From the NCBI RefSeq assembly GCF_021134715.1, contig NC_060023.1, positions 9,610,001 to 9,674,000 of the forward strand: a DNA stretch of 64,000 nucleotides, written 5' to 3'. How positions within the stretch are numbered: position 1 is the first letter of the stretch; every line of letters starts with the position of its first letter. The DNA comes from Daphnia pulex. Taxonomy: Eukaryota; Arthropoda; Branchiopoda; Diplostraca; Daphniidae. Of this stretch, positions 25,901-37,500 are shown in pieces. The notes under the pieces were generated by a model. That model saw only the letters and a list, made by a program, of their open reading frames with translations, was not told the DNA's origin and searched no databases. The translations under genes and the position numbers were made by a program.

Positions 25901-28900
25901 TGATAACGAGCAAAACGAAGCATCATAACTAAGGTGGTCTTCTCCGCCCAAGGACTTTTAACGATGATTGAACTCAGCAGCTGAAGGATCGATGCGGATC
26001 GGGTGGTTACATCTCGTTGCTCATCCACTGCGGTTAATTCTTTGGTGACTATTGATGATGAAAGAGCAGCCAAAAGACTGTCCTGCCAACTTGTCGACGT
26101 GATGTTACCGTAGTCAAATAGCTGTTGTACCGCCTGACAGGTAGCTATCACTGTGGAATTGAACGGACGATTTAATCCAGCCAATGCTTCCAAACAGATT
26201 GGCGAAATGCCGGTTGCTTCGATAGTCCCAGCTCCCCATTTGAGCCAGTTGGCTGATGGCGAAAGGTTGGCAAGACATCGGTAAAAGGCTTCTTCAACTG
26301 GCGGGCCGAACATTTCATCTTGAATATCTGTCTGGAACCGAAGGAATAAACTGATGATTTTGGCTTTTGAAGAGGAGCAACCGACATTGGAAACATGTGC
26401 GGTGAGTTGAGGCAGCAAATGCAGAACGGCCTCTGCGGACTCGTAGTCGTAAATGAATTGGAGTCCTATTCCCGACATCAAATCGACTAGATCCATGACG
26501 AGAATGGCATCTAGCGCTTCCAAGGGAGCCCGGATATAGGTTCGAAGTAAACAGAAGCCCAACTGAAGATGATAATAGGAGGTCGGATCTGTTCCAGCGT
26601 TGGATAACGCATGCATGAGATCCGTCTTCATAGCACAATAATCGGGACGAATCGCTTCAGAATGATCGACTGGACTAGAAACGGTGGATAATAGACGATA
26701 AAAGTCCACTTGCCACGCCTCGCCGTCTGTCAAAATGCAAGAGTCAAACAGACTGGTTCTTTTCTCTTCTTGAGTTTGATCGGCGATCTGAACTGAAGGG
26801 TGACTAGCGCCACCTCGGCGGATTTCACCAAAAGTGTCATCTCGTGACTCGGCTCGAGATGAGGCGTTTACAAGTTTGCTGAAACACAGGTCCCAGATCG
26901 CCCGACGGAGAAAGTCTTCACCTGCCTGTCCAGCTAATTCGATGTCGAGAAGGGTTGTAAAAAGTTGGAGGCACTGACGAGAATAGACGGAGTCTTCTGA
27001 CAAGACTAAGCGGCAAACAGATTTCAGAAGGGGTAAAGCATTATCACGAAGTTTGGACGTGTCGGATAGCAAGCCCGACAGAACGACATTGCGAACTAAT
27101 GACAGGAAGCAAATGGCGTCATTTAAAGCCGAAAGCATTTCACTGGTAATTTTGTTGTAGTTTTCTAAATTCAGCGCCATTCGGACACAGAGATCGTTCA
27201 TCAAGCAAAGTTGATCTACCAGAATCGTTGAAGACATCGGGCAGCTAGCTAGTGGCCGTGATATGATGGGTTTTGACAGTTCTAGTAGATTTGTTTGATC
27301 CAACAACTCGACGAAACGAAATTTTGACTCCAGACGGTGACATTCAGAGTCGAACTGGATCGGAGCACTAAGTTGCACGAGATGAGAGGGTATGTCGATG
27401 TTTTGGACGATTGGCTGTTTCATAGCGAGAGCAGCCAGTAACCTGAAGTGGAGGTTGGCCGTACTAGTACCGTACTCTTTACTCTAAAATAAAGTAGAGG
27501 AAAATCATTAACAAAACCACTAGTTTGAAATGCTTGAAATTCTATACCTTGCAATTCAATAGCCATTCAGTTAGCAAAGAGCGGATGGAGCGGTCTCCGA
27601 CTGGATCTCCCAGTCCGTTCCAATTAATGCTTGATGAATTTCTGTCCTTACTCTCAGATGGCTGAACGAAACCCTGATCGGGAAGAGTGTAACGATGCAG
27701 AAAAGAAGCAAGGCAAAGCATGGAATGACGATCGCATGGTACGGAACCGCCAGGACGGCCTAGGACCTGAGCGATTTGACGAGCCATTGGTTCTGATGCA
27801 ATTCGATAAAGTAGCAAAGTCGCGATCAGAAGGAAACTCTCTTGGTGGCACTGATGAGCAACCACACATTTCCAAATCGATTCCCATAGTTTGGATACAT
27901 TATCTAGCTGGAGAGAAGACTGGAGCAGTTCCTTGCTGTCTTGACGCCGTTCGAACAACGAGATGCAAACTATCCGAAACAGTTTAAAGCAGTGGGACAT
28001 CATTTCGTATTGGCGGCAATCGTGAGTGTGTACTACGTCGACCACATAGTCCAGAAATTCTTTCATCTCGTGAGTCTGAGGAAAATCAGGATAAATTAAG
28101 ACCAAATGCGTTGTGATTTGGAGCAAGGGAATGGATTCACTGGTAGCCCCCATCGTTCTTAAGCGTTCGGTTAACTCCGAAAGGCCCGACATCAAGCGTT
28201 TCTTCTTGGCTGACGGGCCAGAAATTTGGGAAGTAGATGTTTCATCCATGATGCCCATTCGAGTGACGTCCATGGTTAAATCTGACGAGGAGAAGATTTG
28301 GCGAGCTACACGTACAGCCAGCGTAATTGTGTTTGGTTCCAATTCAAGGACCTTTTTCTCTGCCGTCCTGTTTCGTTGGCTATATATGATAAGATAAAGA
28401 AATTGGTGGTTAAAATAGCCGTAGAACATTTTATACAGAAAGAATTCTTACGTGTTTGTTTTAACGACAAAGTCGATCAAACTGTGCAATCGGCGCATAG
28501 TTCGTAACCAATCATCTGGGCTTCCCGCCACCATAAAACCAATCTCATTGGCTTCGACTCCGCAGGGATGATGGGCGACCATAGCCAGAATCGAGAACTG
28601 AACAATTAATTCAATGTCCTCTAAATGATCGTGGCAAAGATCAAGGAATGTGTTAAGCGTAGTTTCGGTCAGCTGGCACAAAAGAAAACGATCTTCAGAA
28701 CCAACAGAAAACGCAAGCTGAATGGCTGAATCGATCCAGATCTTGATTAGATGATGCTCTTTTTGCAACATGGCTTTGTTGTTCAGGTTATCAATAAAAA
28801 ATTGCAGCTTTTTTCTCACTTTAAGTGAAATATCTGATTGGAGTGTACCATGATGCATGACATAATTTAGAAGACTAGCTATGGAGACATAAGTAACATT

Positions 28901-29513
28901 GTTGGGAATGTGGCTTCGTAAGATTTTCAAGCTCATGAGAAAGATACTCAGCCAAGAATTTGGTTTTAATTTTGACCAGTATCCTCTTTTGGATAATATT
29001 TCACGATTTAGGGCTGTTAAGTGATCCCTGCCAAATTTTTCAAGCATGAATGGGTCCTTTAATGCAGTCAAGCAGTGGTGAAGTACTATATCCACATCAA
29101 GTCTAGGTTTTCGTTCACCGGCCAAAACAATCACATTCAACAGACTACTTGCACTGAGTTTAAGATGATTTTCTCTTAACGTCTTCTGAGCTTGACTAAG
29201 CACTTTTCCTTTTGCTTCATCTTGCTTAAATTTCTCTACCTCCTATATACAACATAAAGTCAGAATAGGTAAATTTTAAATATACTTTTAACAGAATCAC
29301 CTTGCTCATGTAAGCAATGGCCGCATCGAAGACGTTGTTCCAAGTAAACCCATGACTTGCATCAGTATTATCATCCAGTACTGAAATGTAATTTTGATTG
29401 CTCAACAAGATGTCAAGGGTTTCTGCACTTTTCCTCCTTTCAGTAATTTTCTCACTTCCCATACATTTGGATGTTTCAATGATGGACGATATTTGAAAGT
29501 CTCCATTCGCCAT
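19990..29513 (-). CDS. ATM: ATM serine/threonine kinase (PI3K-related kinase)
   Basis: DNA double-strand-break signalling kinase of the PIKK family, acting in the nucleus. About eleven exons give roughly 2,950 residues, near the usual ATM length. Start ATG at 29513 ([13 protein letters not shown]). The long N-terminal half is alpha-solenoid-like, including one 3.8-kb exon at about 27484-23699; FAT-region exons follow at about 23.63-21.1 kb. The kinase domain has [17 protein letters not shown], then [16 protein letters not shown] and [20 protein letters not shown], strongly ATM-like rather than ATR, mTOR or DNA-PKcs. The catalytic loop is GLGDRHLQN (about 20.74 kb) and the DFG-equivalent is [11 protein letters not shown] (about 20.6 kb). 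The FATC tail [16 protein letters not shown] ends HGWRPQA, as ATM proteins do. The gene appears intact. Confidence 0.96.
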
Positions 29514-30017
29514 TATTAACCGAAACGACGAAAAGTAGAGCACGTGCGTCTGTTGAAGGACTGAGCCGGAATCAAAACAAATCGAAATTTTACAGATTTC
29601 GCCGCTTGGCGGCGAGGTTGCATTGCTACACGATATGGTAAAAAATACTGTTTTTATTCTATTTTTATTATTTCTCAACATTTTTAACTTAGTGATTTTC
29701 CTATTTTATTAACTGTTTGGAATCACTAAACTATCGATGTTCAATTTCATGCAGGATAAATACAGTTCAGCATAAGTGTCTTCCTAGTCCATAGGTATGT
29801 TCGTATGTTTTACCAGTCATGAGACGTTTTACTTCAAATTTCGCTTAATTTGTTTTACTTTAAGCATTCGCATAAATAAAGGCTCGTGAAAAGCGACTTG
29901 AATTGTAAACTTAATCATAAAGTTTGACTACACGGCAAGAGTATAAAAATTAAATAAATTCCATGAGATACACGCTTTAAGTTTATTCAATAAAAAAAGT
30001 CAAATCATGTAGCCTAA
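29514..30017. other. ATM 5' region / WDR74 3' flank
   Basis: About 500 bp between WDR74 and ATM, both transcribed leftward. It must hold WDR74 3' UTR and the ATM promoter. A minus-strand AATAAA lies near 29981-29986, about 30 bases after the WDR74 stop, and is a plausible polyadenylation signal. No other gene is seen. Confidence 0.35.
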
Positions 30018-31484
30018 CTAGGATACTGTTCTTCTTTTTTTCCTCAAACCGCAGTTTTTAATTGGTGAAACTTTAATCGCTTCTTTTTCAACTTGATCTT
30101 CAATTTCAGTTACTGTTCTATCTTTGATTTCTTCCATGGTATTCCAAAATGAATCTTTTTCAACATCAATCGCTTCACCACTATCTAATTCCTGGTCGAT
30201 TATGATTCCAAAATCTTGGCGCATCAACACGGCATTTAATCTAGATTTCAAGTAACTTTTGTGGAGAGGAGCTTGTCTATCTAAATGATGTACACGGACA
30301 AAGCGATCAAGTCCAACACTAACAACCAAGGGTTTGGTAGGATGACACACCATCTGTCGAATTGATCCGGTAAACCCACGGTAAGCATGGACAACTTTTT
30401 GCTGGCGGAAGTCAAAGAGCAGCATTCTCCCTTTTCCGCTGCCCACAATAACTTGGCTGAAAAATGAATGAAGAATAATGTTTTAACTATTTAAGTACTT
30501 GATTTGTATAAGAATAATTTACTTGGGTCTAGAAGCAATGGTTATACAGGTCCATGCTTCATCTGCTTCGGGAACGCAACTAATTACAGGTCGACGACCA
30601 CGAGACTTGGGATCATAAAGGCGCACCTGCAAATGTAAAATAAAGTATTAAGGATATATTTGCAACCAAAAAAAAAGCTATATAACTTACAAAACCATGT
30701 CTTGAACTAGTGGCAATTTGTTCAGAATTACGAACAAATGCAAGATCACTGACCCAAATTGGAACTGGCAAGTCCAAGAAGTCATTTTTAACCTACACAA
30801 TAAATAACTTTAATTAGTTCAGAAACAAAAGATACTAGTAACTTTTAACTACATTTTTTGCTTTGAATACAGGATGCTGAGAGTTTTCCATATCCCAAAG
30901 TTGGAGGTCATTTTTCTTACCACCAGTGGCAACAATGTTTTTGGTGAAAGGAGAGAGACGCATACAACACAGTCTCTCTCCTGTGTTAAGAGCGTGGAAT
31001 TCAACCTGTTGACTGGATTTGAATTTCCAGAGCTTTACATCTCCACTTTCAGATGCAGTGATAATAGATCTGTGGAAACATTGAAATATTAAGTTATTCT
31101 GAAGTAAACCAATTGGCATTATGCTTACTCATTGAGTTTTCCCACTCCACGTAGGGGACCTTTCCCAAAAGGTGTCTCTACACACCCTGAGAATCCTTTG
31201 AATTCGGAATCATAAATTTTCACCTTCTGACCTCTAAGGCCCAATAATATTTCACTTTCTTCTTCATTTCCCCATGCCATACATGTTATCTCTTGTTGAC
31301 GATCCAGCGACTGTAAACTGTTAAGGTTTTTGGCGATGGTTTGCTGATTGTTGAAATTGACACCTAGCAAAAATATAATTTTATTTGCATTCTTAATATT
31401 TGGATAACGAATATTTAACTTTTTACCTTTAAACAATCCAGTTTCCGCCCCAACATAGACATTGAAATCTTGCGTTGAAGACAT
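30018..31484 (-). CDS. WDR74: WD repeat-containing protein 74 (NSA1-type ribosome biogenesis factor)
   Basis: Nucleolar WD40 protein acting in 60S ribosomal subunit maturation (WDR74 in animals, Nsa1 in yeast). The N-terminal strand YVGAETGLFKG matches the WDR74 opening. Later landmarks are MAWGNEEESEILLGLRGQKV, the pair NIVATGGKKNDLQLWDMENS and VFKAKNV, and near the C-terminus GSVRQMVCHPTKP-like and LVVSVGLDRFVRVH, all typical of WDR74. The tail is basic (LRKKRRTVS), consistent with nucleolar localisation. Five or six exons are separated by introns of about 60-90 bp. I chose MSSTQDF at 31484; an in-frame upstream ATG (MPCCSVDT) about 24 bases earlier is possible but adds a segment not expected in the family. 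Confidence 0.92.
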
Positions 31485-32038
31485 TGTGTCAACCGAGCAG
31501 CATGGCATGGCATAAAATTTAAATGATCGTCTGCTTCGGCACAAATGTTGCCAAACCGTTTTAATGGCACCGAAGAGGCAAAGGCGGTTTTAGAAATTTT
31601 AGAAATTGAATTAAAAATTTCAAAGATAATTCGTGTCATGATAAACTCGTTGAAATCTGAAATCGTTGTTCTGATAATCTTATTTTATGTCTTTCAAATC
31701 AACACTGGCGCCAGTGACAGAATAAGGCGGGTCGGGAAGCTCGGAATGCCGTGAGCGTGAGAAGGCGTGATAGTTTTTGCTGATAAGAATGTGAGATTTG
31801 GTGCTATTTTTATTTTATTTTTTTGAACGAGCGATAATATATCGGGAATCATCAGGTAGATCACATTTCACACAAATATGTGCGGGGTTCATAGAGAAAT
31901 CTGGTTGCGCATATTTTTAACACCTTATTAACGTAATTTCATGATCGGGAATTTTCATTCTCACCTCATCCTTTTGCCGAATAAAGAAACTTTTTTAAAC
32001 AATGGTGAAGGAGTTCTCAACCTAGATTTAAGCCATTC
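31485..32038. other. WDR74 5' region
   Basis: Region upstream of WDR74 and downstream of the 66-codon ORF. It likely contains the WDR74 promoter and 5' UTR. I see no further gene. Confidence 0.3.
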
Positions 32039-32239
32039 CTACTTCCGATTAAATTTACTTCCCATGTTCATAGCTATTGTTCGGTACATCCGTGTTTGGT
32101 CCACTTGACTTTGCAAATCAGGCCAAACATGATTAATAGTATCCATAACACGCAAGACAGATTTATAATTAACTAAACCAGAATTTCCCATTGTAGTCCC
32201 GAACTTGTTACTGTTTACGACAACTGTATCATTTAACAT
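32039..32239 (-). CDS. Small hypothetical ORF, 66 codons
   Basis: Single open reading frame with a true ATG at 32239 (MLNDTVVVNSNKFGTTMGNS) and a TAG stop ending GSKFNRK. Composition looks protein-like, with well-spread charged and aromatic residues (for example MDTINHVWPDL) and no low-complexity run. No signal peptide or membrane segment is visible and I do not recognise a family. It may be a one-exon micro-gene, or the last exon of a gene whose other exons were not found. It sits between WDR74 and the divergently transcribed GST. Confidence 0.4.
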   Translation of the reverse strand: MLNDTVVVNSNKFGTTMGNSGLVNYKSVLRVMDTINHVWPDLQSQVDQTRMYRTIAMNMGSKFNRK

Positions 32240-32934
32240 TTATTTGTATTTACTGCTCCGCTTCCAACACGATATTTCATAGAAATTATCAAGTCGTGCA
32301 AATTCTTTTTTTTCTCTCGCTGCTATCGTTGTTGTTTTTATTTCAATAGAAATGTGACAGTACCCTCCGGAGACATTTATCTACACATCGCAAAATGACT
32401 TTCATTTCGTGTAGTACTATACGTACTACGCTTTGGTTATTATTATTGCTATCCCGGTTACTTTGTACTCGGCGGTTTGTATCAGACGCCGGCCGAATTA
32501 CAGTTACATCCCGGCACGCCAGCGCTCGTTTATGAATGAATAGTCGTCTTTTTTCTCTTTTGTCTGTGTCGCCAGACTGGAAAACGATTGTCTGCGAAAG
32601 GGCTCTGTAGCAAGACTGTTGAACTTTTGCGTCCCATTTTGTTGTATTTTGCATTCCCTCGAGCGCAACGTCCGTATTTAGTTACCCGTGCAATTCCGGC
32701 ATTTTCTCTCTTAAAATTTCCTCCGCATCACCGCTTCATGCAAATGCGTCATCTTCTTAGCCTCGAGCTAATGCCACAACAAAAACTTACCTTTTCAGTT
32801 TATCTTATCAATATACAATAGCCATTTTCTTGTCTGAACTCTGAAAGTCCTTGAAACAAGAACTTGGCGTTCAGTTCAAACTTGATTCTCAACGCAACAA
32901 GTCGCTTTTAGTACTTCCCGTTTTTCTAATCAAA
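32240..32934. other. Upstream region of GST
   Basis: About 700 bp between the small minus-strand ORF and the plus-strand GST start; a shared divergent promoter is plausible. ORFs here on both strands look like chance readings. No specific xenobiotic-response element could be assigned with confidence. Confidence 0.25.
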
Positions 32935-33879
32935 ATGTCAGTTCGTTTAGGATACTGGAATATTCGAGCGGTAAGTTAAAATACCTAGAAATATTTAACT
33001 GTAACTGGTTAACTTAAATTTGCTGATCTGGTGTCTATAGTACGCCCAGCCGATTCGTCTCTTGTTGGCCTATACCGGAACGGAAGTAGAAGAGAAACGC
33101 TACAATTTCATAGGAGCAGAATGGGATCGCAGCGAATGGCTGAACGAGAAATTTTCCCATGGTCTTGATTTCCCAAATGTAACAACACATAATTTTCCTT
33201 ATCGATTGTTGTGCGCAATCAACGCAGCATCAGCCATTACATTTGGGAAATTTCCTTTTCTTTTTATCAGCTTCCTTACTACATCGACGGGGATGTCAAA
33301 TTGTCTCAAACGTTCGCTATTTTGAAATATCTGGGACGCAAGCACGGCCTGATCGCTAAAAACGAAGCTGAACAAATTCGTGTTGATTTAATCGAAGCCG
33401 AGGCACTTGACATGCGCTCACGATGGGTCGCACTTTGTTACGGACCTAATTTCGTGAGTCAAATATTTTTTGGTGAATTTCAGATGGAAGTAAAATTATT
33501 ATGATCAAACATTTAGGAAACCAACAAACCGGAATATCTAAAAAATTTGGCTCTAAAGTTGAAAGAATTGTCCGACTATTTGGGAAGTCACAATTATTTC
33601 AGCAGTGATAACGTAAGTTCTGATAACGGAGCGACGACGTTTCCCCTGTGCTAATTCCGTGTTGTTTCAACTTTTTAGATCACGTACATAGACTTTCTGA
33701 TGTACGAATTGTTGGACCAAAACAGTCATTTGGAGTCTACAGTTTTGGATGAGTTCCCTAATTTAAAAGCTTTTCACGCTCGAATCCAGGGATTGGAACA
33801 GATCGCGGCTTACATGAAATCGGATAAGTTTCTAGCCCGTCCACTCAACGGCCCCATGGCATCATTTGTTGGCAATTAA
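32935..33879 (+). CDS. Glutathione S-transferase, mu class
   Basis: Conjugates glutathione to electrophiles in the cytosol. Five exons, 32935-32970, 33041-33178, 33271-33453, 33517-33612 and 33679-33879, give 217 residues, the normal mu-class size. The N-terminal thioredoxin-like domain starts [11 protein letters not shown], where the Tyr in GYWNIR is the class catalytic residue. It continues with [19 protein letters not shown], then [20 protein letters not shown], including the glutathione-binding Q-T/S turn. The alpha-helical C-terminal domain has the conserved [14 protein letters not shown] motif and ends [14 protein letters not shown]. All introns are 60-92 bp with GT-AG borders. It stands alone here rather than in a GST cluster. 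Confidence 0.95.
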
Positions 33880-33961
33880 TTACAATCACCCAATTGATGC
33901 TGATACTTTCACACCATCATTTATGGGTTTTCCACCACAACGCTAAAATTTGTTTGGTCAC

Positions 33962-33967
33962 AATAAA
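33962..33967 (+). promoter_or_regulatory. Polyadenylation signal of GST
   Basis: Canonical AATAAA on the plus strand, about 83 bases after the GST stop codon. It is the best candidate signal for that transcript. Confidence 0.6.
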
Positions 33968-34578
33968 ATTAATTAACAGGTGAAATATGTTCGGTTTCCC
34001 CAAAGAAATTAAAGCGCCCGATATAAAACGCACACACTGCAGTGTATTAATAATCTCTATACGTATACCAAGCATATATAATTTCTGTTTTTAGAAAAAT
34101 TTCTTTTTGATATGGGAGCTGAAATTTGAGTAGGGATAATCACATGAGAAAACGTTTGATTCACGATTAGCAATGAATTTTATGGATGAAATGAAAATGT
34201 CAGACTTACGCCCTTTACGAATGAATACGCCTTTTTATTATGTAATGAAAAAAAGCGACGAAAGGAGCGCGCGAAATAAGTGAAAACTGGTTAGTTTTAT
34301 TTTTTTTTTTTTACAACCGCGATTTCCTGAAAAATAGGACGCGGCTGTACTTTCTTTCGATGCTTTCAACCTGAAAGGAAGAGTCCGTAGTAAAAAAATA
34401 AAGGGGAAAGACGCATTCACACAGTTACGCACCTAAATGGCTGTTGCTTCGCTGTTGTTTCCCTTTGGATTTCTCAAACGGTGATTTCACTAGCCGAGGA
34501 AGAAAATGCAATTTTCTCATGATTCTCTCTTTTGTTATATCCAAAGGGAAACAAATAAGCTTTGCTCTTTTTTCGCCC
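33968..34578. other. Intergenic, GST to cuticle gene
   Basis: AT-rich spacer with a T-rich run near 34291-34312. The right part probably holds the cuticle gene 3' UTR. The two genes converge here. Nothing else is recognisable. Confidence 0.3.
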
Positions 34579-37500
34579 TCATTCCTCTACGGGTTTGTCC
34601 TCCAACTCGGCCGAATCGTAAACGAGATCTAATCGATCGATTGGAATAGAATTCAGACTCCATTCCATCATGTCCTCCATCGTGATGGCATGATCTCCAA
34701 TCTCGTCGTTTTCGCGCTGACTAGTGACGGCTAGATTCAGGGAATCCGAGGCGATTAGATCTTCATCGACCAGAGTTTTGTCATTCTGTCGGGTAACACG
34801 TTCGGCAGTCTTTTGGACAAATCGGACTCTTGGAGGGAATCGAATTCTTGGCGAATTGGTTCTCGGCACAGCTGCGACGCTACTATTTTTGCTGGCAACT
34901 ACTGGCGCTTTTTCTTCTTCTTTCACCAACACCGAAACAGAACTTTGAACTTTTTTACTTGCCGGCATGATGGTCAGCGTCCCGTTGCCTCGTTTCAGTG
35001 ATTTGACTCGAACTCGCTTCTTCTTCTTCCTGGTGCCGGCCTTTGTCGATGGTTTAGGAGTCGTTGTGGTTGTTGTTGTGGTCGTATAAGCTGTTGTAGG
35101 TGTTCTGGTTGTTGACGGAATCTCTGTAGGGGGTGCCGTAATCGATGGAAACTCTGTGGGTATCATGGTGGTCGTCGGGATGTCCGTTTGATAATCCGTC
35201 AGGGCATAAGGGACGGTAACATCTTCCACGATTTTAGGAGGAGGACTCTTATCGCGGACGCGCAACAGCAACGGAGGGATAATACCGTCATCAAAGAAAA
35301 TGACATCTGAATCTGAAGTGTTGCTTGAATAAAATTCTTCTTCAACAGGAAGAAAACTCTCCAAATCAGATATCTGGTCCTCGTCGGGAAGAACGGTGAC
35401 AGAAAATGAATCGTCATGTTGGTCTCTTATTTTGCTGTAGCCGCGGATTGACTCACTTGGACCATCCTCTTCTAGCAGTGACGTAACTGTAAAGTCGTAG
35501 ACGGTTTCTTTCTGAGACGGCTGCTTTCTTCTCGGTTGTGTACGTTGGCCGTATTCATCGTTGGATGTCGTCGACCCTTTGAATTTATATTTAGCCAATA
35601 AAGGCGAATGTTCTTGATCAGTCGGTTTTTCGGTTTCTGGCTCGACAGGAACTTGCACCGTAGAGACTGGAACTGGACGATTGTTAATTGGTCGAGTGAT
35701 CTTGAAACGAGGAGGACTGTTTTCGTATTTCGGTTTTCTGGATATCGGTTGATTCACTTTGTACTTTCGAACTGCATCAGGTTTCTTTGTTGTCGTAATT
35801 TCCTCTTGTTCCCATTCCGGGGGTTCTGTTGGAGCTTCGCCTTCTAGAGATTCGTCTAGCGTCGTTGTAACAAACGATTGATTTCTGGGGTTGAGAATTG
35901 GACGGATTGAAGTGATGGTGATTCCCGGAGGTGGGTAGGTTGCAGGTGAGTAGCCAGGAACACCGTAAGGTCTTTTTTCCGGTCGGTAATTTGATTCCGG
36001 TGTAAGGTATCCAGGCTTTAAAACAGGACGAATTGGTTGTCCAGGTCGCGGTGGATAATATGGAGGGCGGTAACCGTTTGGCTGCTGATTGGCAAATGGA
36101 CGCGGTTGATACTGCGGTCGGTATTCTTCATTATATTGCGGTCGTTGGGGCGGATAAGAAGGTGCGGGTTCCGGTTTCTGTTCGGAATCATAAGACACGA
36201 GCGGTTTATCTGATAAGAAAGTTGTAGGCTCATATTCGGGTTTCTCTTCCGGATCGATCGGCTCCTCAGGTTTCCGCTCGGGTTCGTATGATTCATCCGG
36301 TTTGTTTGAAAAGAAAGTTGCCGGCTTTTGAGGTTCAACCGGCCTTTCAGCATAAGATGGTGTAGCTTCATACTGAGGCTTCCGTTCAGGCTCATAAGGT
36401 CTGTCGGGTTTGTCAGGATAAGAAGGAATGGGTCTATATAATGGTTTCTGTTGGGGTTCGTATGATTCCTCCGGCTCATTCGAAAAGAAAGTTACAGGTT
36501 TACGAGGCTCTTCTGGCTTCTCTGGATAGACTGGCGTAGTTTCGTATTGAGGCTTCTGTTCAGGCTCATAAGGTCGGGTAGGTTTGTCAGGATAAGTAGG
36601 AATTGGTTGATACGAAGGTTTCTGTTGGGGTTCGTATGATTCTTCTGGTTTATTCGTAAAGTAGGTGACAGGTTTCCTATCGGGTTCATCCTGGTCGATC
36701 GGCTCTTCAGGATAAGATGGTGTAGTTTCATATTTTGGTGGTTTCGGTTCATAAGGATTAACAGGTTTGTATCCAGCTTTCTGTGGAGGTTCATCCTGGT
36801 CGATTGGCTCTTCAGGATAAGATGGTGTAGTTTCGTACTTGGGCGGCTCTGGCTCATAGGGTTTTACAGGTTTGTATACCGGCTTCTGTTGCGGTTCGTA
36901 GGACTCCGATGGTTTGTCCGCATAGGTCGGCAAAGGTCTTTGTTGCGGCACATAAACTTCAGCTGGTTTAGCAGGGTAGGCGGGTTTCTGTTGCGGTTCA
37001 TACGGTTTAATCTGTTGCTCCGGATAGAAAGGTGGGGCCTGATAAGGCGGTCTTTGTTGGGGTACGTATGGTTGCGCAGGTTGGTATTGCGGTCTTTGTT
37101 GTACGACGTACGGATCAACAGGATCGTAAGCAGGTGAAGCCTTAAATGGTTTTAGGGGTGATTCAGTCGGTTTGCTTGGATAAGACGGAGTTGACTGATA
37201 GGATTGGGGTTCGTACGGAGGATATGGAGGTCTGGTAGGAGCTGGTTCATAAAGAGGGGTCCATTGATTACTGGATGGTTTATCCAGATAAGGACGAAGA
37301 TTTAGTTGTTGAGGAGGCCGGTTTTCTGCTTTAGGGGGTGCAGTCGGTGGGTACCGTTGTGGTGGGGGTTCCTGTTGGGGACGCTGTTCATTTTGTTGTT
37401 GTGGAATTGGATTAGGACGAACTGGTCGCTCCAAATTCGAAACAACTTGCTGATGTTGATGAGGACGATTTTCGTAAAACTGATCTGGTAAATGGAATGG

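Noticed and set aside
36018-36857. Several minus-strand ORFs rich in Asn, Arg, Leu
   Set aside because: Alternate-frame readings of the repetitive cuticle gene exon; their repeat pattern follows the real frame.
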